From Torreya grandis (lineage: Eukaryota; Streptophyta; Pinopsida; Cupressales; Taxaceae), in assembly GCA_037957365.1 (NCBI GenBank), contig JARHVA010001472.1, positions 558,001-622,000 on the forward strand: 64,000 nt of DNA, written 5' to 3'. This document shows, piece after piece, positions 37,991-48,046 of the stretch (positions are counted from its first letter, which is position 1; each line of letters starts with the position of its first letter). The translations under genes were made by a program, and so were the position numbers. The notes below the pieces were generated by a model that worked only from the letters and a program-made list of their open reading frames with translations, searched no databases and was not told where the DNA came from.

Positions 37991-38254
37991 TTAACCAAGG
38001 AATCCATTCATCTTTTAGTGCTTTCATATCAACTGGCAACCCTACCAAATCTCTCATTTGGTTCTACATCCTAGGAATCAAATTCCTCATTCATGCCATG
38101 CTCCCACTGTTTCCTAGATCCTTCCTGCTCTGTAGTGAGCAAGAAGTATAAAGAAGAAGAATAATGAATTTGAGGCTTACTTACCCTTTCAATCCTCCAC
38201 ATGGGCATTTGAGACTCCTTGACAGCATGCTGTCTGCCCAAAATCTATTCTGTC

Positions 38255-38480
38255 AGTGACTGATGTCAGTCACCTCCCAGTCTGCACCTAATCGATGTCA
38301 GTTCCTTATGACTAACCTGACTCTCGACATCAGTTCTCTGACCGACGCTGGTGTCCATCTGACCGATGTCGGTGTCCACCTGCCTGACATTACCAACTTT
38401 GCCTATTTGCACATGACTGACGTCGGTACCTATCTGATCAACATTGGTTCCTCTTGACCGATGCCGGTAACTGTGTTTTT
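38255..38480 (-). promoter_or_regulatory. Internal cluster of GACGTC-type palindromes
   Basis: Repeated CTGATGTCAGTC, CCGACGCTGG, CCGATGTCGGT, TGACGTCGGTA and CCGATGCCGGT within 225 bp, at the same internal place as 32536-32735 in the plus copy. Confidence 0.45.
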
Positions 38481-38568
38481 CTGTGAGTGATGACTTTTTA
38501 CCCGTGAGCTTACTTTGAATCAAAACCCTATCCAAATTGCCCTGCTCAGAGTTATTCAGTCTTTTCCA

Positions 38569-39216
38569 CTAATCTCTATCTATAATCTCTTCCATGAACA
38601 CCAAGGCTTTCCAGTTCTTAAGTTTGTCAAAGACATCTGTCTTCTGCTTAAGAACATGCATCTCCTTCTTGCTCTTATGACCAAGCCTACAAAGCCACGT
38701 CTTCGCAACAAAAGAAGAATCATTAATATAAGTAGATAGATAAAGGATACCTATTTTCTTACCACCTGCTAATTCAAGTGCATCCACTGTGAGAGTTTCT
38801 GTGCATCTCTCATAACCTAACTTTTTTGAAGAAATTAGCCACATCTTCAAGACTGAGACCTGTATGACCTCCTTCAACACCCATGTGTTGGCCGTCTGTA
38901 ATTTCAGCCGCACTTCTCCTTTGCCAAAACTTTGACAAGGCACACCAGCCCCTACATAAATCTTTCCAAAGTCTTCAAGGACCTTAACATGGAAAAATAC
39001 TCTATTTTGGGCTGCATGGAAAGAGGCAACAGAATCTATAAAACAAGATTCTACTTTATCCAAGAAACATCCCAGAGCATCCTGTGCAACAACACCTACA
39101 ACATCTGCTTCTTCAATTCCTTCATGCTGATCTTCTACCAACCAACAATATTTTTTTATTTTCTCTTTCTTTCCATAACTCTGTAATTGATCATTCTTAC
39201 TTTTCAATTCCTCCAT
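38569..39216 (-). pseudogene. Copia protease and pre-integrase frame, 215 codons open
   Basis: The longest open frame in the window. It begins MEELKSKNDQ and carries YGKKEKIKKYCW (ruined zinc knuckle), CFIDSVASFHAAQN (protease site, DSVA for DSGA), a segment ILYLSTYINDSSF, and WLCRLGHKSKKEMHVLK (pre-integrase). It retains the FFHVKVLEDFGKIYVGA stretch missing from the plus copy. It stops after EEIIDRD, where integrase should follow. The shared truncation in both copies indicates a deletion inherited from a common source. Catalytic function is unlikely given the altered Gly. Confidence 0.8.
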
Positions 39217-39315
39217 TCTTAGTGTACTTTATTCTACCATTGCTATACTCCCACTCAATCAAAAACCCCTGAGAGTGACCTATAATCAAACACAAACCTA
39301 CTCCCTGCAACCTTA

Positions 39316-39327
39316 GCTCTGATACCA
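39316..39327 (-). other. Primer-binding site, working copy
   Basis: Minus strand TGGTATCAGAGC, two bases from the LTR end TTGACA. Perfect core for plant initiator tRNA-Met. Confidence 0.85.
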
Positions 39328-39329
39328 CT

Positions 39330-40330
39330 TGTCAAGAATCTAGAACATAAAGCTCTGATACCAACTGTTAGGACCCAAAAGCATAATTGATTACCATGTA
39401 CAAGCAACTAAATGCGAAATTTAACCAGAAGTAACAAGTAACTAGAATTCAGAAATAATACAGAATATGAGAGACAATACCCAATTGTATTAATACTCTT
39501 CCAGAAAGAAATTATAATGAAGAGATGCCACACTCTTCCACATCTTACAGGCTTCCCACACCAAGTGTACAGTAATTCACCTTTAAGAGTTCACTCTCTC
39601 AATTATGGTCCCAACACACAACTCAAACACAGAGTTGGTGTTCACCTCCAACCAGTCAGTATCACTACTGCTAGTACACAAGTACTCCACATACTCCATG
39701 ATCGAGTACACACTGTACTCCAAGTAGATATCCCCTGATCTTGCTACCTGTTGTGTTGTTGATCTCCCTAATCTTGCTGCCACCTGCAGATCAACTTAGT
39801 TTTGCAACACCTACAAATCAATGATCTTACTTACACATGTAGATCTCTCTACACCCTAAAGAACCCTTATCCTTGCCTCACCAAGTCCTTATGATTCTCC
39901 AAACTAGTACCCTGGTGGATCTTCTACCAGATCTTGCTATCCCATAGATCTACCTGATCATACACACTCGGCACCCCTATGGAACTAGGAGGAGCTACCC
40001 TTGCTCTCTTCACACTGAGCTAACCAAGTTCTCTCAAACTAGCACACTTTACAATACAGCCCATGAGTCTATTATATAGATCTCATGCAAATAATAATTA
40101 GACATTCAATTACAATAATTAGATCCATAGCTCTAAGACTAAAATTAGCCTTTAACATGCAAACAATCGGTTCGTTAACAAACTATTCATGAAACTGACA
40201 GTTCCAAAACTACACAGGCGACCGACATCGGTCTCTATTTGCCTGGAGATGATCGACGTCGGTTGTTTTGCACCTCAGCAATCTCCTCCTATTTGCATCC
40301 TGGTGAAGCTTTTAGCTCCACAACCTAACA
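39330..40330 (-). repeat. 5' LTR of minus Copia copy, extended form
   Basis: 1,001 bp, shorter than its partner through internal deletions: a CACACA-rich segment and about 65 bp around the GACGTC cluster are missing. Its final 36 bp in element sense (39330-39365) hold the fossil primer-binding site. Confidence 0.9.
39352..39363 (-). other. Fossil primer-binding site inside the LTR
   Basis: Minus strand TGGTATCAGAGC directly after CCTAACAGT, i.e. where the plus copy has its working PBS. It lies exactly 36 bp from the working PBS at 39316-39327. Also present at 36145-36156 with one changed base. Confidence 0.85.
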
Positions 40331-40335
40331 AGAAA

Positions 40336-41410
40336 GGATAAAATGACACAAACACCTAAGTGTAACATCTTAAATCATAAAACTAATAGGTTGTATTATA
40401 CTATCAAATTTTATCTATATACTTGATATTAAGAGTATTTTAATTGTTAATCTAAAATGTAAAAGTGCATGAAAAGTAGGGTTTTTATGCCCCCTCTTCT
40501 CTCAAGAGTTTTTATAGTGATATAGAACTTTGGGCTACTCACTCTGCATAAACAATATGTTCACGACAAGTGGGATTATTCTAAACTATCAATTTTCACA
40601 TATTTCTCGATGGTCTTAAGTTTGGTTAACACTAGATATGTAATCATATCAATTAAGTTCATATTAAATAAATTAATATGTAAGGGTCTATTCCTTTGTA
40701 TAGTGATTCCATCTGTGTACTTCTTAGTAGAATACCTTGGTTAGCCAGACCTGACTTAGGTTTTCATTATAATTGAAGAGGCTAGATGCTTAGACCCCTA
40801 GAAATTATAGTATTTGTGCCCTAATTTATATACCCTACCATGGAGTAAAGTTGGTATGATGTTGGGAGATGAAACCACAGGTCAGTGCACCCCTAGAGAA
40901 CTTGTGAGGGATAAGCGAGCTCCAAATCATAAGCCAAAATACATGAAACTAAAAGATAAGTGAAAAGACTTTAAGTTGTGTTTGGATCACTTAAACTATA
41001 TGGATTTGAGGAGGGCCTTAAAGATGTTATTTTCATGCTTTTAGACTAAAAAATTTGAGGTAAAGAATGAGAAATTTTGGTCACCTGAGTTACCTAAAGG
41101 GCATGGAGGGAGAGCATACATGCATCAATTATTTTGCTTAAAATAAACAACTTTCAAAAAATAAGTGTAATGAAAATGAAACTCTTAAGAGTATTTATCT
41201 AGTATGAGAGTTTATTTTAATCACCAAAATGAGACATGTTTTGAAGTATAATCCCCTTGGCATTTGTTGAAAAACATGCAAAACTTGAAAACATTTAAGG
41301 CATGAAAATGAACTAGGTTCATTTTAGACACCAAAAAAAATGTGTATAAGATTTAACCTTGCTCAAACTTTGCTTTTTCCACCATAGGCCCTGTAATTTG
41401 TTAGAGGGTT

Positions 41411-41472
<62 letters not shown>

Positions 41473-42199
41473 GGCAATATTGAAAAATCAAAACCTACAA
41501 AATCAAAATATTAGAAAGCTCCCAAATACCAAATATCTATAAGTTAGAAAAAAAATAACTTGCAAACTTAAAACAAAATTAGAAAACAACTGAAACAAAA
41601 ATTAACAAATAAAAGGGACACTTAATAAAATAATGATATATTAAAAACTATAAGTCATATTTTAACAAAATTTATATATAATGTATATAGCACAAGTGCG
41701 CACTAGCTATAAAAAATTAATCAAAAAATAGTTTATGGATTAAAAAAATATACTTATTTTAACGAATATTTATTCATAAAAAATAGATAGACACTAAAAG
41801 AGTCATAACTTCTAAAATATAAATCAGATTTCAATAAAATTTTGAGAAAATTAAGCTGAAACTAGTAAGAACAATCTGTATAAAAATAAGAAAAATAAAT
41901 AAATGGATTAAAAATGAGAGTTATTCTAACAACAATTTTTTTTAGCAATAAAAAAAGAAGTGGTAGTTAGTGTTTTGATAATAACTTCTAAACTATGCAC
42001 CATTTATTTACTAAATTTTTGGAGGTTGTTAATAGGTCCAAGGTGCACCACTTTTCAAAAATTTAGATAAAAATAGTGAATTAAAAAATGTTATTATCTC
42101 TGTATAATCTATTTTTACTAGGAAAATATACAATTCTAACGAGACACACTAGAAGCCATTATAACCACCTCATTATTTGTCCCATATGGTGTGCCATTA
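40336..42199 (-). other. 18.1-kb element interior next to its 5' LTR
   Basis: No reading frame of note. At the LTR junction the minus strand reads TAATGGCACACCATATGGGA, where a primer-binding site would sit; TGGCACACC is plausible but not matched to a tRNA. Contains the (AT)n tract. Confidence 0.4.
41413..41470. repeat. (AT)29 microsatellite
   Basis: Uninterrupted AT dinucleotides over 58 bp. Confidence 0.95.
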
Positions 42200-43174
42200 T
42201 GTGAAAAAAAGATCCATAGATGGGAGGTTAGTATTGTGTTAGTCTCATAAAAAAAATGAAATAATCACTCTAAATTATAACACCTCTAGCCTAGACACTA
42301 AAACGAGCTTAGATAACAAAAACTAGATGAAAGCACAACTAAAACATAAAAGAGAAATCCTTTACCTTCCTTGGGAGATCTAAATGCTTTATTGTGTGGC
42401 TTGCTCAACTTGTGCATCAAGAAATATTTATAAAATGAAGCTTGTTATATCCTTCTCTCCTTGGCACCATTAGCTTTGATATGGATTGTAATTGCTTTGG
42501 CTCAAGATTTTGGCATTATAACACTATCGCAAAGCTTGTCTCTCTCCAAATTAACATTAAATATTTGGCTTATGAGAGCTTTTATTTTTAATGGGCATAG
42601 ACTTGTATTTATAGTTTTAAGAATTAAATCTCACCCAAGTTGAGTTAAAGTTGAGTTGAGTTAAAAGATTTCATGCAATTATTACTTTTAGTACTAGTCA
42701 TAGTTCTCAATTTAGACATGTTGGGATATTTTAAGATATTTTGATAGCTCATAAAGATAATGATGAAAGGCTAGGATATTTTAATTTTTGGAATTTTATT
42801 TTTTAGATATTAATGAATTTAAAATGGATAATTCAACTAGGTATTTAATCTTGTTTAATTAATTTAATTGATTTTGATTATCCTTTTAGCTCTTTCAAGA
42901 TTTTAAGTGTGCAAGTGCCCCACTTAATAGGTCTATAGGCCAAATTGATAGTTGTGATGTCGTAAGGTGATTGGAGATAAATATGTGAGAGGTTATTATT
43001 TAATATGGGATAACACCCCAAATAGAGATGCCTCAACATGATTCTAAGTATTGTTGAATGATGCAGGATAAATTTGGGATGTTTAATGATTCCTAGGCTT
43101 AATTTGTAATGGTTGGTAGGAATCAATCTGAAGTCCGAGTGGAGGCCAGTTGTGGAAAATTTTAGGTGTATACA
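42200..43174 (-). repeat. 5' LTR of the 18.1-kb element
   Basis: Plus-strand TGTGAAAAAAAGATCC to GGTGTATACA, 975 bp, followed by the ACTAC duplication. Confidence 0.7.
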
Positions 43175-43179
43175 ACTAC

Positions 43180-43699
43180 TCCTTGTTAATGATCATGAAT
43201 TTGTGAATAACAGATAATATTATCTCAATATGTAATAGTTTGTAAGTAATCAATAGATAGTTTTAAACTAGAAATAATCAATGACCTTTGATTTTTATTT
43301 ATAGAAAAAACATTTTGATAATTTATCTTTATCAACCTTGTGAAATGTGTGGGAAGAAATAAATAAATATTTCAAATTTTGTAAACTAGTTTTTAATTAG
43401 TATGGGACAAGGCCAAAATAGGTGGACAAGTCCGTTATCTAAGGCAGACCTATCTTAGAGAACTAGGGACAACTATTATTTGTTAGATTTGATCTGAGAG
43501 TGATGTAACAGAGGTTCAACCATTGAATTGGAAATTTTTATGTAGTAGCGATGGAAAATATAGGGTTTATTCCCCATATAGATAAATGGTTTAGATAAAT
43601 ATCAATTAAGAGTCATGTATTTGGATACAAATCATGTGATTTAAGATGTTTCAAGAGTTAACATTGTCAAGTAAATGTGACCAGATTTAGGTATCTAAA
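43180..43699 (-). mobile_element. Gypsy-like LTR (type 2), right part, copy A
   Basis: Resumes the LTR broken at 25030; matches 52927-53439. Ends GGTATCTAAA followed by TTTTCCCCCTTT, a minus-strand polypurine tract (43700-43712). Confidence 0.55.
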
Positions 43700-44812
43700 A
43701 TTTTCCCCCTTTATTCTAGTGATGAAATTGTTAGAGTGAAGGATAAAGATAAATCCTTTGTATACAACACACTTTATCTTTAATATGAAACTCCAATTGT
43801 GTAGGGTACTCATTTTAATAAACTCTGCAACAACACATAAAGTAGTCATTTGTTCACATCTTAAATATGAAAAATTTGAAACTCTAAAATTTGAAAATTT
43901 AAAAGAGAGCAAGGAGGAGTACAATTTTAAGGGGATGAAATCATATTGATTTATAACAAGTAAAATATTTTGAAACATTTGGATAAATGTGCCCCTATTT
44001 CAAAGCACTTGGGGAGATTGTTCCTTTGACCATTGGAAATTTGAGACTGATCAAGTCCAAATTTTGAATAGATAATCAATCCTTTGAGTTGGAAAGATGC
44101 ATAATCCAAATCTCATTAATTGGGAGAAGCATCCAATTTAATAATCCAAAAAAAGTTGGAACCATGATGGGTTCACTAGAATTGATGCTAACATTGTTAA
44201 GTGCACAAGAATTGAATGTACATCACCCATAATAGAAGGTGGAACCACACAATGGGTTCACTAGAATTAATGTCAAGGCCATTGAGTGTTTCTAGACTCA
44301 ATGGACATTACCCATAACAAAATAAATCACACCGCTATAAGAGGGATCTAGATTTTTTATTTGCATGATCGAAAGTTAATGAATAATATTCATGTCTCCA
44401 TCATGATCATAGTGCCAATAGATTTGAATTGAAATAACAACCATTTTCCATTTTAATTTTTAAATTTTATTGTAATGCATATGTGCATGAACTAATTTCA
44501 TGTCTTTTGAACTTTTAAAAATGTATGTGTGCATAAATGAGTATTATGCCCCTTGAATATGCGCTAAAGGATATAAAACATCAACTGTAACTATATGTGA
44601 AACATGTAATTTTTGTCTTATAATTATTTTACATATGAAGTCTACTCACGTCTTTGTAAATTGAATGCATATGCATATAAAATTCCTTCAAAATATGTAT
44701 TGATGTACCAATATATGTCATATATCTAATTTATTATATACTTTGAATCTGTGAAACATGTACTCTATCATAGAATCTGATTTTGAAATTATTATAAATC
44801 TTTGAAACATGT
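43700..44812 (-). mobile_element. Gypsy-like 3' tail next to type 2 LTR, copy A
   Basis: Collinear with 53440-54486. Small opposed frames (43667-43978 minus, 43758-43949 plus) have no motif. Ends at a deletion junction around GTA at 44811-44813. Confidence 0.5.
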
Positions 44813-45960
44813 ACCCTACCTTTAATATTATTACTAAATATTTCATTTTTTCTATGGTTTGGGTTAGGTTACCTCATTTACCTCTAAAATTTTGAAAGGA
44901 TCCTTCTCTTCAATCCATTGGTTGATATCTTATGGAGTTTATCTCACTTTCTCTTAAGACTGATGGCCACACATGGACTACCTTTGTTTGCATGTGCATT
45001 GTTATGGATCTCTCAAAAGGATTACCATAACTTATAAAGATCAAGATAGAATTTGATCTTAACCTGTAGATTATGAAAGGATAGATTTTAGATACAAAAT
45101 ATGTTTTGCTCATAAGCATGTGACACATGATTTCCATAAGTAATTAGCTGACCAAATTGATAGCAATATATAATTTGGAAAATATACAACTTGGCCCAAA
45201 AATGTTGAGGTTGAGCATTTATTCACCTTTGTTAATGTTAAGGATAATGTTTCACCCATTGCATCTTAAATCAAGAACAAGGTTAAAACTACATCAATTT
45301 ATTTTCCTACAACATCTTCCTCCACAACGATTTTTTCTTCTTATTCTATCAAATAGGTTACTTCCTATAGTAAAAAAAACTATATTGGATGAGTCTACTC
45401 TAGGGTCTCCTCATATTTCTTCATTTTCTTATTTGCAATAAATATGTTTCTTTCATTTGGGAGATCTTTATGTGGAAGGCTTGTGCTTAATTATTGACTC
45501 TCCCTAGATTGGCAATGTCTTAGATGATTTGAAAGGTTGGAAAATAGTCTCAAATAGGAAAAAATAATCTTTTTCATTTAAAACTTCTTTCTCATAAAAA
45601 AATCATAAGTTTCTTAGGGATATGTGTTTGTTTTGGTGGTCTAATAGTTGGTCTTACTTTTCTTTGGATTTTTAAAAAATATTATGATAGGTCTTCTTAT
45701 TTAGGATTTGTCTCATAATTTGGATTTAGATAGCATGTGGGTTTATCCCTCTTGCAGGTGGATAAGTGTGGATTCCACCCTCTTTCATCTAGTTTTTTTA
45801 TATCTGCATTTTATATATGTATTAGTGAGGGGGCCTATAAAATTTATTATTATAAAAAATATTATTAAATGTGAGGCACATGTGACATTTCTAGATAGAT
45901 TTAGTAATGATTAATGTAGTAAAGTAACCATTTTTGAAAAAGATAATGGAGTTAAAATGC
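44813..45960 (+). pseudogene. LINE ORF1 fragment, copy A
   Basis: Matches 55485-56625 of copy B. Around 45076-45135 the frame reads ICFAHKHVTHDFHK, the remains of the CCHC zinc knuckle that follows the DUF4283-type domain of plant LINE ORF1; His is kept and the last Cys is Phe. Upstream pieces around 44900-45000 fit the domain's C-terminal half. The first part of ORF1 was removed by the deletion at 44811. ORF2 is absent. Confidence 0.6.
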
Positions 45961-46080
45961 ATGATATAGATCATGGCATCACTAATCAAGCTCAACAAGC
46001 ACAACACACAATGTTATGCAATGTCACACACAAGGCTAAGGGATACATATAATGGACATTAATATGTTATAACAAAAAAG

Positions 46081-46348
46081 ATTTAAAACCATAAAGCTAA
46101 CTATATTGGTCAACCTAATACAATTTTCTATCTGTCTATGAATGGTATCGGCTAATACGGTATCATTCTTTGTTTGTTTAGACTATATCAACCAACTTGA
46201 TATACTTTTGTGTATGTTTAGAAATATATCATCTATCTTGATATCATTATCTACTATTAATTTAATTTTTCTCAGTGTTGACTATATCACTTAGCTTGAT
46301 ACAATGTTGTTTGCCTATTAAAACTTCATTGCATGTTGTAAATTTAAC
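46081..46348 (+). repeat. Inverted copy of the Gypsy-like leader repeat block
   Basis: Reverse complement of 17151-17410 and of 63740-64000, including the recurrent TATCAACTTGATA-type motifs. It forms the join between the end of copy A and the start of copy B. Confidence 0.8.
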
Positions 46349-48046
46349 AAGATAAGGTTCTAAGTCACTAACTCTCCTAAAATTTTAGGGCATAAATATG
46401 GGTGAAAGGAGAGTGTATGAATGTGATATGATATGATATGATATGATTAAAATATGTCCCTCATATAGTGTTCTAATACACAAAACAAACCCTAAACCCT
46501 AAGCTGATGGTATCAACCTGATCGATAAAATTGGAAGATATCGGCTAACATAACACATTATCGACTAGGTTGATACATTACAAATGTTAGAAAACACTCT
46601 CAAAATTGTATCAGTTAAATTAATATATTACATGAAGAATAAAGGCATAAAATATATGTTATCAATTAGGTCAATACCTTAGGATATAGGTAAACTAACA
46701 AATCTTGGTAGAAATTAAACATAAGAGATAAATGGATCGGCACTTAAATAAGTTTAGAATGAAATTAGTGATGGTGTAATGAGGATATAATAATAACATT
46801 TCTCATAAAACACATAAAACTTTCCTAGACCATTCCCAGTGCACCCTTTAAGGTGTGCACTCAGGGAGATTGATGCATTGAAAAGTCATTACAAGAGAAA
46901 CCATTAGTAAATGATAAAGTGTAATATATTACATGTATACAAGGTACATCTAGCTTAATTCTAATTTTTATAACTCACTATGTTTGTAATTATCCCTAAA
47001 ATAGATTTGTATTTGTTATGTAACCACTCTGATCATGAAATAGGACTTTAAAACTTATAGGGACACTACCAAATAAACTCAAAGCCCGTATGGTGACCAT
47101 TACTATCCAGGATATGCCAATACTTTCCCTATTGAGTGTTTAAGTTTTTAAAACCTTGGAGCATTATACCTATAATGATATATATCCCCTATGTACACTC
47201 ACCTTTAATCATGTGTGTTAATCTATGTTTTCCTTCTCTTTTCTTTGAAACCTTAATCACACTTTTGACATAGGAAGAAATTAAATATAAAGTTGGGTTT
47301 GATAACCCCGACCACTCCTCATTAATTGACTAAGCATTACCTATGTTATAATACTCATAAGAGGGCTTAGATGCCAAAAAATTCTCTATTTAGGTGTGTG
47401 TGTTGACCATTATGATCAATATAAAATGCAATTCAATGTTTACCTTTTGACACTTAAAACCATACAACTTTGACCTACATTTGTATTCAAACTTATCTCT
47501 AGGATTACTCTTTTTATGGATATTCAAATACGCATGCCCTTTTTATAATGTCTCAATATATTTCTAATGTATTTCATAGGTTTGCTAAGACTTTTATTGA
47601 TAAGTATAACTTTAGGATTGATTTTTATTTATAACTGACTCTTTTATATTTATTTCTATGAACAACCCCTGAAATGTGTCTGGGCAAACCTAATGGAGAC
47701 TTACCAATTTGAAAAATATTCATTGAGTGTTCTTAGACACTAAAATTATAGGTTGACATGTGACAAAATTGTAATTATTTGACTATTTTCGGTACTATCT
47801 TGGGAGTGAAAACCAATGATAAAATATATGTAGAGATTTTATTTAGGATTATTGAAGGTTCTTGAAAAGACTATGGTGATACTAAAAATTTCTATTTGGT
47901 AAATTGGGTTATCCAAGACAACATGTGTGTAGATGGATAAGATAAAATGTGCACAAGAGTCTAATGTGTATGCAAAGTCCAATTATTTCAAAGTGTGCCA
48001 ATTTTGATGTTTCTATAATATCTAATACCATTTTTAGGTGTCTACA
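46349..48046 (-). mobile_element. Gypsy-like LTR (type 1), copy B, left-truncated
   Basis: Starts at AAGATAAGGTTCTAAG, equivalent to 18209 in copy A, and ends GGTGTCTACA. The first 700 bp present in copy A are missing. It carries an ATATG pentanucleotide run at about 46421-46447. Confidence 0.6.

Larger units (their letters stand above)
36123..40330 (-). mobile_element. Non-autonomous Copia element, minus copy, 4,208 bp
   Basis: LTRs 36123-37231 (3') and 39330-40330 (5'). AGAAA at 36118-36122 and 40331-40335 is a perfect target-site duplication, which fixes the outer LTR end at TGTCAGG (36123) rather than at the TATTAGG 36 bp further in. Interior 2,098 bp with the same reduced content as the plus copy. 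The same family in opposite orientation lies 1.3 kb away. Confidence 0.9.
25031..43174 (-). mobile_element. 18.1-kb nested LTR element inserted in copy A
   Basis: Both ends are LTRs (25031-26048 and 42200-43174) sharing long runs, for example CCTTGGGAG.TCTAAATGCTT and GTGCAAGTGCCCCACTTAAT. The flanks ACTAC (25026-25030) and ACTAC (43175-43179) are a perfect 5-bp target-site duplication. Copy B has the empty site (GTGACTAATCTTGTG at about 52915). Orientation is minus: a purine tract (AATAGGGGAAAAC) precedes the LTR start at 26048. Removing the two nested Copia elements leaves about 9.7 kb, of which about 7.7 kb is interior. No gag, protease, reverse transcriptase or integrase was recognised, so it resembles a LARD-type non-autonomous element carrying an unknown frame. 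Confidence 0.75.
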
